Below, piece by piece: positions 56,488 to 64,000 of a DNA stretch of 64,000 nt. Numbering within the stretch: position 1 is the first letter of the stretch; each line of letters opens with the position of its first letter. The notes below the pieces were generated by a model. The model was given only the letters and a program-made list of their open reading frames with translations. It searched no databases and had not been told where the DNA came from. Source of the stretch: SHZL01 sp963815185 (GTDB taxonomy: Bacteria > Pseudomonadota > Gammaproteobacteria > Xanthomonadales > SZUA-36); the NCBI GenBank assembly GCA_963815185.1, contig CAWFGC010000017.1, positions 48,697-112,696 of the forward strand. The letters are read 5' to 3'. A program made the position numbers and the translations under genes.

Positions 56488-58158
56488 ATGACGGGTAAAT
56501 TGGAACGCATTGAGCCTGCCGGCCAGGCTACCGTGTATACCGCGTTTGCGATGGCCGCGGACCGGTTTGCCGGCCAGCCTTTTTTGCGCGCACCTGCGGT
56601 TGCCACGCGCGCGTACGCAAGCAGTGCCGTCGAATACTCTTACGCAACGGCCAGCCAGGCCGTGGACACACTGCGCGCAGGCTATCAGGGTTTTGGGCTC
56701 GGCGCGGGTGATCGCATCGCGCTGGCGTTCGACAGCCGGCTGGATGTCTACCTGCACATGCTGGCGCTGAACGCCCTGGGTGCAAGTATCGTACCGCTCA
56801 ATATGTCCGGCACGGACAGCGAGCTTCAATTCGTGATCGATCACAGCGATGCCTGTCTGATCACGGGAGCGGATGAGCATCTGCCGCGCTTGCACACGCT
56901 GGCCGCTGAAATGGGGAAGATTCCGGTGGTCCCTGCCGATAGACTGGTCGGTGACGCTGCCCTGGCCAGCCCCGCGGGGGGTGCGCAAACCGAAGTGGCT
57001 TTGCTGTATACCTCGGGTACGACCGGCAGGCCCAAAGGCTGCGTGCTGTCCAACACCTACTTCCTGACCGTGGGGCAGCAATATCTTGAACTGGGCGGAC
57101 TGTGTGCGGTCGGAAGCCGTGAGCGCCTGCTCACACCCCTGCCACCCAATCACATGAATGCACTGTCATGCTCTTTCATGGCCATGATGCTGTCCGGTGG
57201 CTGCGTGATCCAGCTGGACCGCTTTCATCCACGCTCTTGGTGGCAAACGGTACGGGATGAGGCTGCCACCATCATTCATTACCTCGGTGTGATGCCGGCC
57301 ATTTTGTTGACCCTGGAAAAACAGAATGACGAGGATTTTGGCGCCCAGGTCAAATTCGGCTTCGGCGCGGGTTCCGATCCCCGTCACCAGCGCGTTTTTG
57401 AAGACCGTTTCGGCTTTCCATTGATCGAAGCCTGGGCGATGACCGAAACCGGTGGCGCGGCAATGATCGTGGCCAATCACGAGCCCAGACTTGTGGGGCA
57501 GCGCTGTATTGGCCGCCCACACGGATCCATGGAATTACGCATCGTCGACGAGTCGGATCGGGAGGTAGAACCAGGGCAGGATGGCGAATTGCTCGTGCGC
57601 TCCGGCGGTCGCGACCCGCGCAAGGGATTTTTCAGCGGTTATTACAAGGACGCTGCCGCGACCGAAGCGGGCTGGCGCGGCGGTTGGTGGCATACCGGCG
57701 ATATCGTCCGACGAGGCCCTGGTGGTTCCCTGTTTTTCGTCGACCGGCGCAAAAACGTCATTCGCCGCAGCGGTGAGAATATCGCCGCGGTGGAAGTCGA
57801 AGCCGCGCTGCTGCAGCATGAAGCGGTGGGCAATTGCGCGGTTACCGCAGTGCCGGATGAGATACGCGGTGACGAGGTGTTTGCTTTTGTCGTTACGGCG
57901 GGCAATATTCCGGCGTCGGAGAAGCTGGCACGGCAGATTTTTGATCACTGCATGCAATGCCTGTCCTATTTCAAGGCGCCCGCCTGGATTGCGTTTGTCG
58001 ATGATTTGCCGCTGACTGCATCGCAAAAGATCAGCCGTGCCGAGGTCAAAAAGCTCGCCGGTGAACAGCTTGCTTCAGGACGGGCCTTTGATCTGCGCGC
58101 TTACAAGAAAAGGCCTGGTGCTGAGGCGCAAACGGCTACGAGGAATTGGAATGACTGA
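56488..58158 (+). CDS. AMP-forming acyl-CoA ligase (CaiC-like)
   Basis: ATP-dependent acyl-CoA synthetase of 556 residues. The adenylate motif LLYTSGTTGRPKGCVLSN is at about 170-190, the aromatic/acid pocket segment is EAWAMTETGGAA, and the C-terminal hinge and lysine are in GWWHTGDIVRR and ASQKISRAEVKK. The overall pattern is of crotonobetaine/carnitine- or aryl-acid ligases. The ATG at 56488 is chosen because CAGGAAGCA lies just before it, whereas the ATG at 56470 lacks a site. It would activate the acid formed by the upstream dehydrogenase. The stop overlaps the next gene by 8 bases. Confidence 0.9.
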   Translation: MTGKLERIEPAGQATVYTAFAMAADRFAGQPFLRAPAVATRAYASSAVEYSYATASQAVDTLRAGYQGFGLGAGDRIALAFDSRLDVYLHMLALNALGASIVPLNMSGTDSELQFVIDHSDACLITGADEHLPRLHTLAAEMGKIPVVPADRLVGDAALASPAGGAQTEVALLYTSGTTGRPKGCVLSNTYFLTVGQQYLELGGLCAVGSRERLLTPLPPNHMNALSCSFMAMMLSGGCVIQLDRFHPRSWWQTVRDEAATIIHYLGVMPAILLTLEKQNDEDFGAQVKFGFGAGSDPRHQRVFEDRFGFPLIEAWAMTETGGAAMIVANHEPRLVGQRCIGRPHGSMELRIVDESDREVEPGQDGELLVRSGGRDPRKGFFSGYYKDAAATEAGWRGGWWHTGDIVRRGPGGSLFFVDRRKNVIRRSGENIAAVEVEAALLQHEAVGNCAVTAVPDEIRGDEVFAFVVTAGNIPASEKLARQIFDHCMQCLSYFKAPAWIAFVDDLPLTASQKISRAEVKKLAGEQLASGRAFDLRAYKKRPGAEAQTATRNWND

Positions 58159-58880
58159 TCAAAAAGTGGCCCTGGTTACCGGCGGCAGCGCCGGCATCGG
58201 GGAAAGTATTTGCCGGCATCTGTTGGCGCAGGCGTACACGGTGCTCAACCTTTCGCGCCGGCCCTCGACCTATCGGCACGATCAACTGGTCGATGTGCCC
58301 GTCGATCTGGCCGATCCGGACGCCACCCGCTCAGCCGTCACCGGCGCTTGCCGCGCAATATGCGATTACAACCCTGGTGCACAATGCGGGGGTGATTCGC
58401 CCGGCCTTGATCGAAGCAGTCGATCTGAACGATGTCGATTATCTGAGCCGTCTGCATATTCATGCCGGCATCGTGCTGCTCCAGGGTGTGCTGCCGGCCA
58501 TGAAACAGGCTGGGTTTGGCCGCATTGTCGTCGTCGGCTCCCGCGCGATGTTGGGCCTGGAAACCCGCAGTGGATATGCCGCCACCAAGGCAGGCCAGGT
58601 CGGGCTGGTCCGCACCTGGGCGCTCGAACTGGGCAAGTACGGCATTACCGCGAATGTGGTTGCGCCGGGCCCGATCGTAACCGACATGTTTACCGAGGTT
58701 ATTCCCGCAGACAGCGACAAAGCCGACCAGATCGCGCAGTCGATACCGGTCAAGCGGCTGGGGCAGCCAGCAGATGTCGCAAAAGCCGTGATGTTCCTGG
58801 TTTCCGCCGACAGCGGTTTTATTACCGGGCAAAACCTGTTTGTTTGCGGCGGCGCAAGCCTGGGGTCTTTGTCGCTGTAA
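58151..58880 (+). CDS. Short-chain dehydrogenase/reductase (one frame break)
   Basis: About 243 residues after repair. It has TGGSAGIGESICRHLL (cofactor motif), TLVHNAGVIRP, the catalytic Ser in VVVGSRAMLGL, and YAATKAGQVGLVRTWALELG with the Tyr/Lys pair. ANVVAPGPIVTDMF and a final GFITGQNLFVCGG are typical of 3-oxoacyl-reductase-like SDRs. The frame breaks near 58345, between the DPDATRSAV segment and LAAQYAITTLVHNAG. GAGGAATTGGA precedes the ATG. A role in dehydrogenating a hydroxyacyl-CoA or a cis-diol is possible, given the ligase before it and the dioxygenase after it. Confidence 0.87.
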
Positions 58881-59000
58881 CCCGGATGTTTCATGAATCG
58901 CCGTGATGATCCCAGGGTGCGGCGAATTTGTGAACCATGCGGGTCAATAGCGCACGGATAAATTTATTTGCATATTGGAATCAGCAGCAGGAAACAGCAA

Positions 59001-60310
59001 ATGAAGTACTCGAATAGCGAATTGGACCAACTCGTCGCCCCAACCCGCGTCCACCGTAACGTTTATACGGACCCGGCGATTTTTGACCTGGAGATGGAAC
59101 GTATCTGGGGCAAGGCATGGATTTACATCGGCCACGAAAGCCAGGTTCCGGACTCCGGCAGTTACGTGACCATTCAGACTGGGCAAGCTCCCGGTGGTCA
59201 TGGTTCGTGAGCAAGTCGGGCCAGGTGCACGTGCTGTTCAATCGATGCGGCCACAGGGGCGCAAAACTGGTAGACAAACGCAGTGGCAATACCGGCAGCG
59301 GCTTTACTTGCTGTTACCACGGCTGGAGTTACCGTCTGGACGGCCAATTGTTCGGCGTGCCGAATCTGGCAGGTTACAAAGGCACCGGCTTCGACAAAAG
59401 CGATCCTCAATACAGCATGCAAAAACTGGCCCGGTATGACAGCTATCGCGGTTTTGTATTTGCGTCGATGGACCCCAGGGCGCCGGATCTGAAAACCTGG
59501 CTTGGCGGCGCGGGTGAGGTTCTCGATAACCTGTGTGACCGCTCCCCGGAAGGTGAAGTCGAAGTCGCGGGCGGCGTGCTCAGATACGAGCACGAGTGTA
59601 ACTGGAAGATGTTCATCGAAAACCTGAATGACACGATGCACCCGATGATCGTGCATCGTTCGGTAGTCGATGCGGCCAATGACTACATCAAAACGCTGCC
59701 GGAAGTATCGGCCAACCGCGATGAGGCAGAGATCATCCCGCCTTTTGGCGCTTCCTATAAGAATCATGAAGCCATGGGGATAACCGGATTTCCTTACGGC
59801 CACCACTACGACGGCGGCAAGACCAGCATACATGCCGATTATTCAGTGGATCCCGAGTATGAGGCCGCCATGCTCAAGGCCTACGGCCCGGAACGGACCC
59901 GCGAGATACTGTCGTTCAATACCCACAACACCTTGTACTACCCCTCGCTGACGATCAAATCAGCGATTCAGAATATACGCGTTGTCCGGCCCATCGCAGT
60001 CGACAAATGCATCATCGAAACCTGGTCCTTTCGCCTGAAGGGCGCGCCCGACTCGATGTTGCAGCGGACCATTTTGTATTCGCGGCTGATCAATTCGAAT
60101 GGTTCCATGGTGGGGCCTGACGATCTGACGGCCTACCGCCGCATGCAGGAAGGACTGCAGTCCACGGCCAATGAATGGGTCGAAATGCATCGCAATTATG
60201 GCAGCGACCAGGACCTCGGCGACCGCAGTATCAATACCGGCACCAGCGATCTCGACCTGCGCAGCGAGTATGCTGCGTGGCGGGACTACATGTTGGCGGA
60301 GGGGGTTTGA
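59001..60310 (+). CDS. Aromatic-ring-hydroxylating dioxygenase alpha subunit (two close frame breaks)
   Basis: Large subunit of a Rieske dioxygenase, about 436 residues. Rieske ligands are in RCGHRGAKLV (Cys, His) and FTCCYHGWSYR (Cys, His). The iron site ENLNDTMHPMIVHRS gives the bridging Asp and two His ligands, the standard ring-hydroxylating arrangement, unlike the oxygenase at 10106-11302. Frame changes near 59180 and 59205 interrupt the segment between SGSYVTIQTG and SKSGQVHVLF; coding on each side is intact. AGGAAA precedes the ATG. Its partner is the beta subunit one base downstream. No ferredoxin or reductase follows. Confidence 0.88.
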
Positions 60311-60311
60311 T

Positions 60312-60811
60312 ATGAGTACCGCTGCGCCTGACCTCGTGACCATCCGCAGGATCGAAGAGTTTCTCTACCTGGAGGCTGCTTATCTTGACCGGCCAAACCT
60401 GGATGCCTGGATCGAGCTGTATACCGAAGACGGAACTTACTGGATGCCCGCGATTGAAGACCAGGAAGATCCGCTCAATCACATTTCATTGTATTACGAC
60501 GACCGCGTGATGATGGAAATCCGCCGGCGCAATTTCGTCCATCCGCGCGCGGCATCCAAGGATTACAAGGTTCGGGCTTCCGCACCTTATTTCGAACATC
60601 CGCATCGTCGCTTTCGATGAAAGTACGGGCGATTGCACGGTCACCTCAAACTTTCATTGCGCCAGTTATTACCGGGACAAACAGACCCTGTATGCCGGCA
60701 CTTACCGGCATGAACTGGTCGAACACCGCTGATGGCTTCCGCATCCGGCACAAGCGCGTTGACCTGATCAACTGCGATGCCGTGCTGGGCACGATCATCA
60801 TCTATCTTTGA
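60312..60811 (+). CDS. Dioxygenase beta subunit (two frame breaks)
   Basis: Small structural subunit (SnoaL-like fold) of about 166 residues. It begins MSTAAPDLVTIRRIEEFLYL and has RPNLDAWIELYTEDGTYWMP, typical of beta subunits. Frame changes near 60580 and 60728 link it to VAFDESTGDCTVTSNFHCAS and then to FRIRHKRVDLINCDAVLGT, the family's conserved end (usually kRvdLvNcdavl). Beta subunits hold the alpha3beta3 hexamer together and have no metal. Confidence 0.85.
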
Positions 60812-60818
60812 GGAAAAT

Positions 60819-60896
60819 ATGGCTCATTCATTCAAGAAACGCTTGTGCCAAGCACCGAACGTTCTACTCACTGTGGCTGGTTTTTGCCCGTCGTGA
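60819..60896 (+). other. Tiny open frame with a strong ribosome site after the beta subunit
   Basis: GAGGAAAAT leads into ATG and a 25-codon frame (MAHSFKKRLCQAPNVLLTVA, then a few residues and stop) that runs head-on into the 3' end of the acyl-CoA dehydrogenase gene. No family is recognised. It may be the cut-off start of a former third gene of the dioxygenase operon, a gene with a further indel, or chance. Confidence 0.25.
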
Positions 60897-61992
60897 TTAC
60901 AGCTGTGTGTCGGTAAATTGTACGAAAGTAATCCGCCGACCCGCACAGCGCTTCCAGCGCCAGAATCCGGCGCAGAAAGTATCCGATGGGCACTTCCTTC
61001 GTTATTCCCATACCGCCATGCAGGTGCACGGCACGCTCGGCAACGAATTTTGCCCCTGCGAATGCTTTCGAACAGGTCGCTGCTACGAGCCGAGTGCGGT
61101 CGCTGGCTGATAAGCTTGCGAACTGGACCGCAGCCCGAACCATCAGCGCTTCCGCACTCATTCGCGCCAACGCCATGTCCGCCATCTGATGGCGAAGCAC
61201 CTGAAAGCGCGCCAGCGGTTGCCCGAACTGTTTGCGTTCAATCAGGTAGTCGGCTGTCAGACGAATCAGTGACTTCATGATGCCCACGCATTCGGCGGCA
61301 ACCCCAAGGAGTCCGAGGTCCCAAGCCTGCTGCCTGATTTGTTGGCCCCTATCTCCCAGTTGCAGACAGTGGTCTGGAGCGACCATGACGTTCTTGAACG
61401 AGACTTCGGCGGCCTGCCCTGCATCAAGCGTGTCGAAAACACGCATCTCCAAACCCGCGGCACTTGCCGGCACAACGAAAACGTCTATCCGACCGTCCGT
61501 CTGCGCTGTCATGAGGAAAGTGCGCGCGTGCTCGCAGAGACAAACATTGATCTTTTTTCCATTGAGGATATGGCCTTCACTGGTTCTTGTTGCGGTGGCG
61601 GCTGTGCGATCATAAATGCCTCGCCAGTGCGTCTCGGAATCCGCAAGAGTCACCGTACGCTCACCCGATGCGATTTCCTCGAGCATTGAATGGCGCAATT
61701 CGCCATCTCCAGCAGCGCCGACGAGCAGGCTCGGCACAACCGTGGTCCAAATAAAGCTTCCGGCCAGCAAGCCACGGCCAAGCTCCTCCGTAACGAGGCA
61801 GAGTTCCGTGGCGCCCAGACCGAGGCCACCGTCGTCTTCAGCAACAGTTAGGGCTGCCAAGCCCGAATCGACGGCAATGCCCCAGAGTGCCGCATCCATG
61901 TCGCGGGCAGGAGAAATTCCATTCGAGATTGCATCGCGGACCAGATGCGCAACCGCGTCTCGGATCATTTGTTGTTCTTCGGTCTCTCGCAT
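60868..61992 (-). CDS. Acyl-CoA dehydrogenase, FadE-type (subunit without the standard Glu)
   Basis: A 374-residue acyl-CoA dehydrogenase. It starts METE-like (MRETEEQQMIRDAVAHLVRD), has DGGLGLGATELCLVTEELGR, RKQFGQPLARFQVLRHQMAD, and HLHGGMGITKEVPIGYFLRR. The C-terminal active-site Glu region (YEGTSE type) is missing: the sequence ends shortly after GSADYFRTIYRH. This is the pattern of one half of heteromeric acyl-CoA dehydrogenases known from steroid side-chain degradation. It lies 17 bases downstream of a second dehydrogenase gene, the likely partner. Confidence 0.87.
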   Translation of the reverse strand: MRETEEQQMIRDAVAHLVRDAISNGISPARDMDAALWGIAVDSGLAALTVAEDDGGLGLGATELCLVTEELGRGLLAGSFIWTTVVPSLLVGAAGDGELRHSMLEEIASGERTVTLADSETHWRGIYDRTAATATRTSEGHILNGKKINVCLCEHARTFLMTAQTDGRIDVFVVPASAAGLEMRVFDTLDAGQAAEVSFKNVMVAPDHCLQLGDRGQQIRQQAWDLGLLGVAAECVGIMKSLIRLTADYLIERKQFGQPLARFQVLRHQMADMALARMSAEALMVRAAVQFASLSASDRTRLVAATCSKAFAGAKFVAERAVHLHGGMGITKEVPIGYFLRRILALEALCGSADYFRTIYRHTAVITTGKNQPQ

Positions 61993-62009
61993 GGCGCCCG
62001 CTCTTGAAG

Positions 62010-63185
62010 CTAAATTCCAACGATATTCCTGGCAATCAACTCCCGCTGAATTTCGCTGCTGCCACCGTATATCGTGGCTGCAAGATTGTTCAGGTAACTG
62101 CCCACGAGAGCGGTTTCTGCTTTGGTACCGGGACCGTTCGCCGTCTCCGTAAATTCGAGGCTGCGCGCGCCGATCACCGCCAAGCCGAGCGATTCGATTC
62201 GCTGCATCAATTCGGTGAATTGAATTTTCAGTGCCGTCGCGTCAGGCCCAGGGTTATCACTCTCGTCAAATTTCATCGCGCACTGCCACTCGGCTGAAAA
62301 CAGTGTCTGTAAATCGATTGAGATTTCTCGCTTGCGCTGCTCGAGACCTGCGCGATCTTCGGCGGCAACGGATCCGGAGCCAGCGCGCAGTACCTTTCGA
62401 ATTTACGCTGCAGGAAACCATTCATCACAAAGCCGCCGCGTTCGAACTCCAGCAGGTATGTGGCAATTTCCCAGCCCTGGCCTTCTGCACCCACCAGGTT
62501 TTCCAGCGGGACCCGCACGTCATCGAAAAAGACCTGGTTGACTTCGTGGTCACCGGTCAAAGAGAGGATGGGCGTGACGCTGACGCCAGGCGACTGCATG
62601 TCTACGAGCAGAAAACTGATCCCCTGTTGTGGCTTCTCCTCGCTGCTGGTTCGTACAAGATTGAATATCCAGTTCGCGTGGTGCGCGTGCGTTGTCCACA
62701 TCTTTGTCCCGCGGACGACGTAATGATCGCCCTCGGCAGGTGGCGACACTTGAGACCGGCGAGATCGGAACCTGCGGCAGGCTCGGAATAACCCTGGCAC
62801 CAATAATCGTCGCCCGTGAGTATTCGTGGCAGAAAGCGCTGCCGCTGGACATCGGTGCCATAGCGAATCAGCACCGGGCCCAGGTAATTGAGCCCAAAGG
62901 GCGCCAGTAACGGCGCTCCGGCGAGCCCCGCTTCCGTCTCGAAGATGAACCGCTGCATTGGCGACCACCCTGGACCGCCGAATTCACGGCCCCAGTGCGT
63001 CGCCAGCCAGCCACGGCGCCTGAGATATTTCCTGCCACGGCATCGACACAGCAGGCGGTGGAAACAGGCTGGTGTTGCGATCGGCAGCGTCGACTAGCTC
63101 CGCTGTCAGTTCCCGGGTCGAGGAATGCGCGCACTTCTTCCAGGAAGGCGCATTCGTCCTCGTCCAACAGGCCATTCCAGTTCAT
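62010..63185 (-). CDS. Acyl-CoA dehydrogenase, partner subunit (several frame breaks)
   Basis: Reconstructed over about 391 residues with frame changes near 63125, 62985, 62745 and 62395. Family sequence is present throughout: MNWNGLLDEDECAFLEEVRA, FETEAGLAGAPLLAPFGLNY, YWCQGYSEPAAGSDLAGLKC, GDHYVVRGTKMWTTHAHHAN, VFFDDVRVPLENLVGAEGQG and YGGSSEIQRELIARNIVGI. The last motif has Gly where homotetrameric enzymes carry the catalytic Glu (YEGTSE), as in one class of heteromeric FadE proteins. The start overlaps the LLM oxygenase stop (ATGA). The breaks look like single-base indels; coding between them is intact. Confidence 0.82.
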
Positions 63186-64000
63186 CGCTTTAGTCCCTGG
63201 CCTTTGCTAGTCCCGAAGGCCTTCCTCGCGAACCGCGGCAGCACCGCGGACTCGAATAATTTCAGGTTCTTCCAGGCAGTTTCCGGTTCGACACCACCGA
63301 ACAGCGGCTGAAAATGCAATTCTCCGTGCGGCTCCAGCGAACGGGCGAACTCCACGGTTTGTGCGGGCGTCAGCACTTGGTAAATGTACACCTTCTTCAG
63401 CGCTTCGACATCAGCAATCGGGGTGTACAGCGACGCCCCGGTGCCCATCTCGATTGCCCACTTTGCGTAGATGTTGACGGCGCGTAATAGCTTCGGGCCA
63501 ACGATGGCCCAGTCACGTTCCGGATCCTCGCTGACGTGCAGGTAATACGGTGCCTGGTTTGGCAGTGGGCGCGGGGGCGGTTTGCCGAGTGAGGCCAGTT
63601 CAGCCTTGTACACCTCGTACAAGGCCAGGTAACCGGGCATGAAATCGAAACCAAGGCGCGCCGCCCGCTTGGCCGCGGTTTCGGTGGATCCGCCCAGGAA
63701 TATCTTCGGCCCGCCCTTTTGCACCGGGGTCGGCGTGATACGCACGGTGTGGCCCTCGAATTCGAAAGGCTCGCCAGTCCATGCCTTCTGCATCGTTTCC
63801 AGGTTGTCTAGATAGATGCGCAGCCGCTTCTTGATATCGACATTGAACATGTCGAACTCGTGCGGCCGGTAGCCCATGCCGGCGGTCAGGCTCGCACGGC
63901 CGTTGCTGATCAGATCGAGAATGGCCAACCTCTCGGCCAGTTGCAGTGGGTGATGCATCGTGACCAGGCAGGCGCTGACGTGAAGGCGCATCTGTCGCGT
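63182..64000 (-). CDS. LLM-class flavin-dependent monooxygenase (N-terminus outside the window)
   Basis: A luciferase-like F420/FMN-dependent monooxygenase, about 270 residues visible. It has VTMHHPLQLAERLAILDLIS, LTAGMGYRPHEFDMFNVD and FLGGSTETAAKRAARLGFDF, all typical of the family. The first 70 or so residues lie beyond 64000, so the visible methionine near 63991 is not the start. It heads a minus-strand operon with two acyl-CoA dehydrogenases. A role in oxygenating an intermediate of the same acyl-CoA pathway is inferred. Confidence 0.88.
   Translation of the reverse strand, partial: TRQMRLHVSACLVTMHHPLQLAERLAILDLISNGRASLTAGMGYRPHEFDMFNVDIKKRLRIYLDNLETMQKAWTGEPFEFEGHTVRITPTPVQKGGPKIFLGGSTETAAKRAARLGFDFMPGYLALYEVYKAELASLGKPPPRPLPNQAPYYLHVSEDPERDWAIVGPKLLRAVNIYAKWAIEMGTGASLYTPIADVEALKKVYIYQVLTPAQTVEFARSLEPHGELHFQPLFGGVEPETAWKNLKLFESAVLPRFARKAFGTSKGQGLKR

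Noticed and set aside
1..64000. tRNA, rRNA, CRISPR, prophage or insertion-sequence genes
   Set aside because: None was seen in either strand by motif reading; only REP-like repeats were found.

Overview
The window is a gene-dense, GC-rich segment from a Gram-negative aerobic heterotroph. Two TonB-dependent receptors, an RND/TolC efflux operon, a Sec-exported tricorn-type protease and two Rieske oxygenases all point to an envelope with an outer membrane and to O2-dependent catabolism. REP-like palindromes with the core GGGGTCAGAGTAAA suggest a gammaproteobacterium (inference only). No rRNA, tRNA, CRISPR array, integrase or transposase was seen. From 9 kb onward many genes carry single-base frame breaks with well-conserved coding on both sides. 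This looks more like uncorrected sequencing or assembly indels than gene decay, so each broken gene is reported as one reconstructed locus with approximate break points.

Region 1 (1-28.5 kb) is a C1/N-methyl catabolic island. After a MarR tail and a convergent tryptophanase come formate-THF ligase, a divergent MetF-like protein and a non-pyrrolysine MttB-family methyltransferase. A long minus-strand run (17341 down to 7357) encodes a BetI-like TetR regulator, an acyl-CoA dehydrogenase, a PotFAHI-type ABC importer, a Rieske N-demethylase-type oxygenase, MetF, a corrinoid protein, a DUF1638 protein and a small protein of the PF13769 'virulence factor' family. Divergent from it, a plus-strand run (17654-28507) encodes a class-III aminotransferase, two FAD oxidoreductases, a GcvT-fold THF enzyme, an ADP-forming acyl-CoA synthetase, an aldehyde dehydrogenase, an enoyl-CoA hydratase and a hotdog thioesterase. 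The likely logic is import of an N-methylated amine, removal of methyl groups to THF (by corrinoid, Rieske and GcvT-type routes), deamination and oxidation of the carbon skeleton to an acid, and CoA-dependent beta-oxidation, with MetF and Fhs disposing of the C1 unit. The substrate is not identified.

Region 2 (28.7-39.2 kb) has a small DUF2892 membrane protein, a TolC/adaptor/RND-pump operon, a convergent tricorn-like S41 protease and a DUF819 membrane protein.

Region 3 (39.7-64 kb) is a second catabolic region: two related TonB receptors, an SDR, a ThDP enzyme, a secreted esterase, a nitrilase-family amidase with a small membrane protein, a third FAD oxidoreductase, a ManD-type dehydratase, a HisC-like aminotransferase, an aldehyde dehydrogenase, a MarR regulator, an acyl-CoA ligase, an SDR, a two-subunit Rieske dioxygenase, and a convergent operon of an LLM flavin monooxygenase with two acyl-CoA dehydrogenases. 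Two divergent promoter regions in it, 8.1 kb apart, carry the same perfect 14-bp palindrome GTTTATATATAAAC. In one case it lies immediately downstream of a well-formed -10 box. These sites probably define a local regulon.
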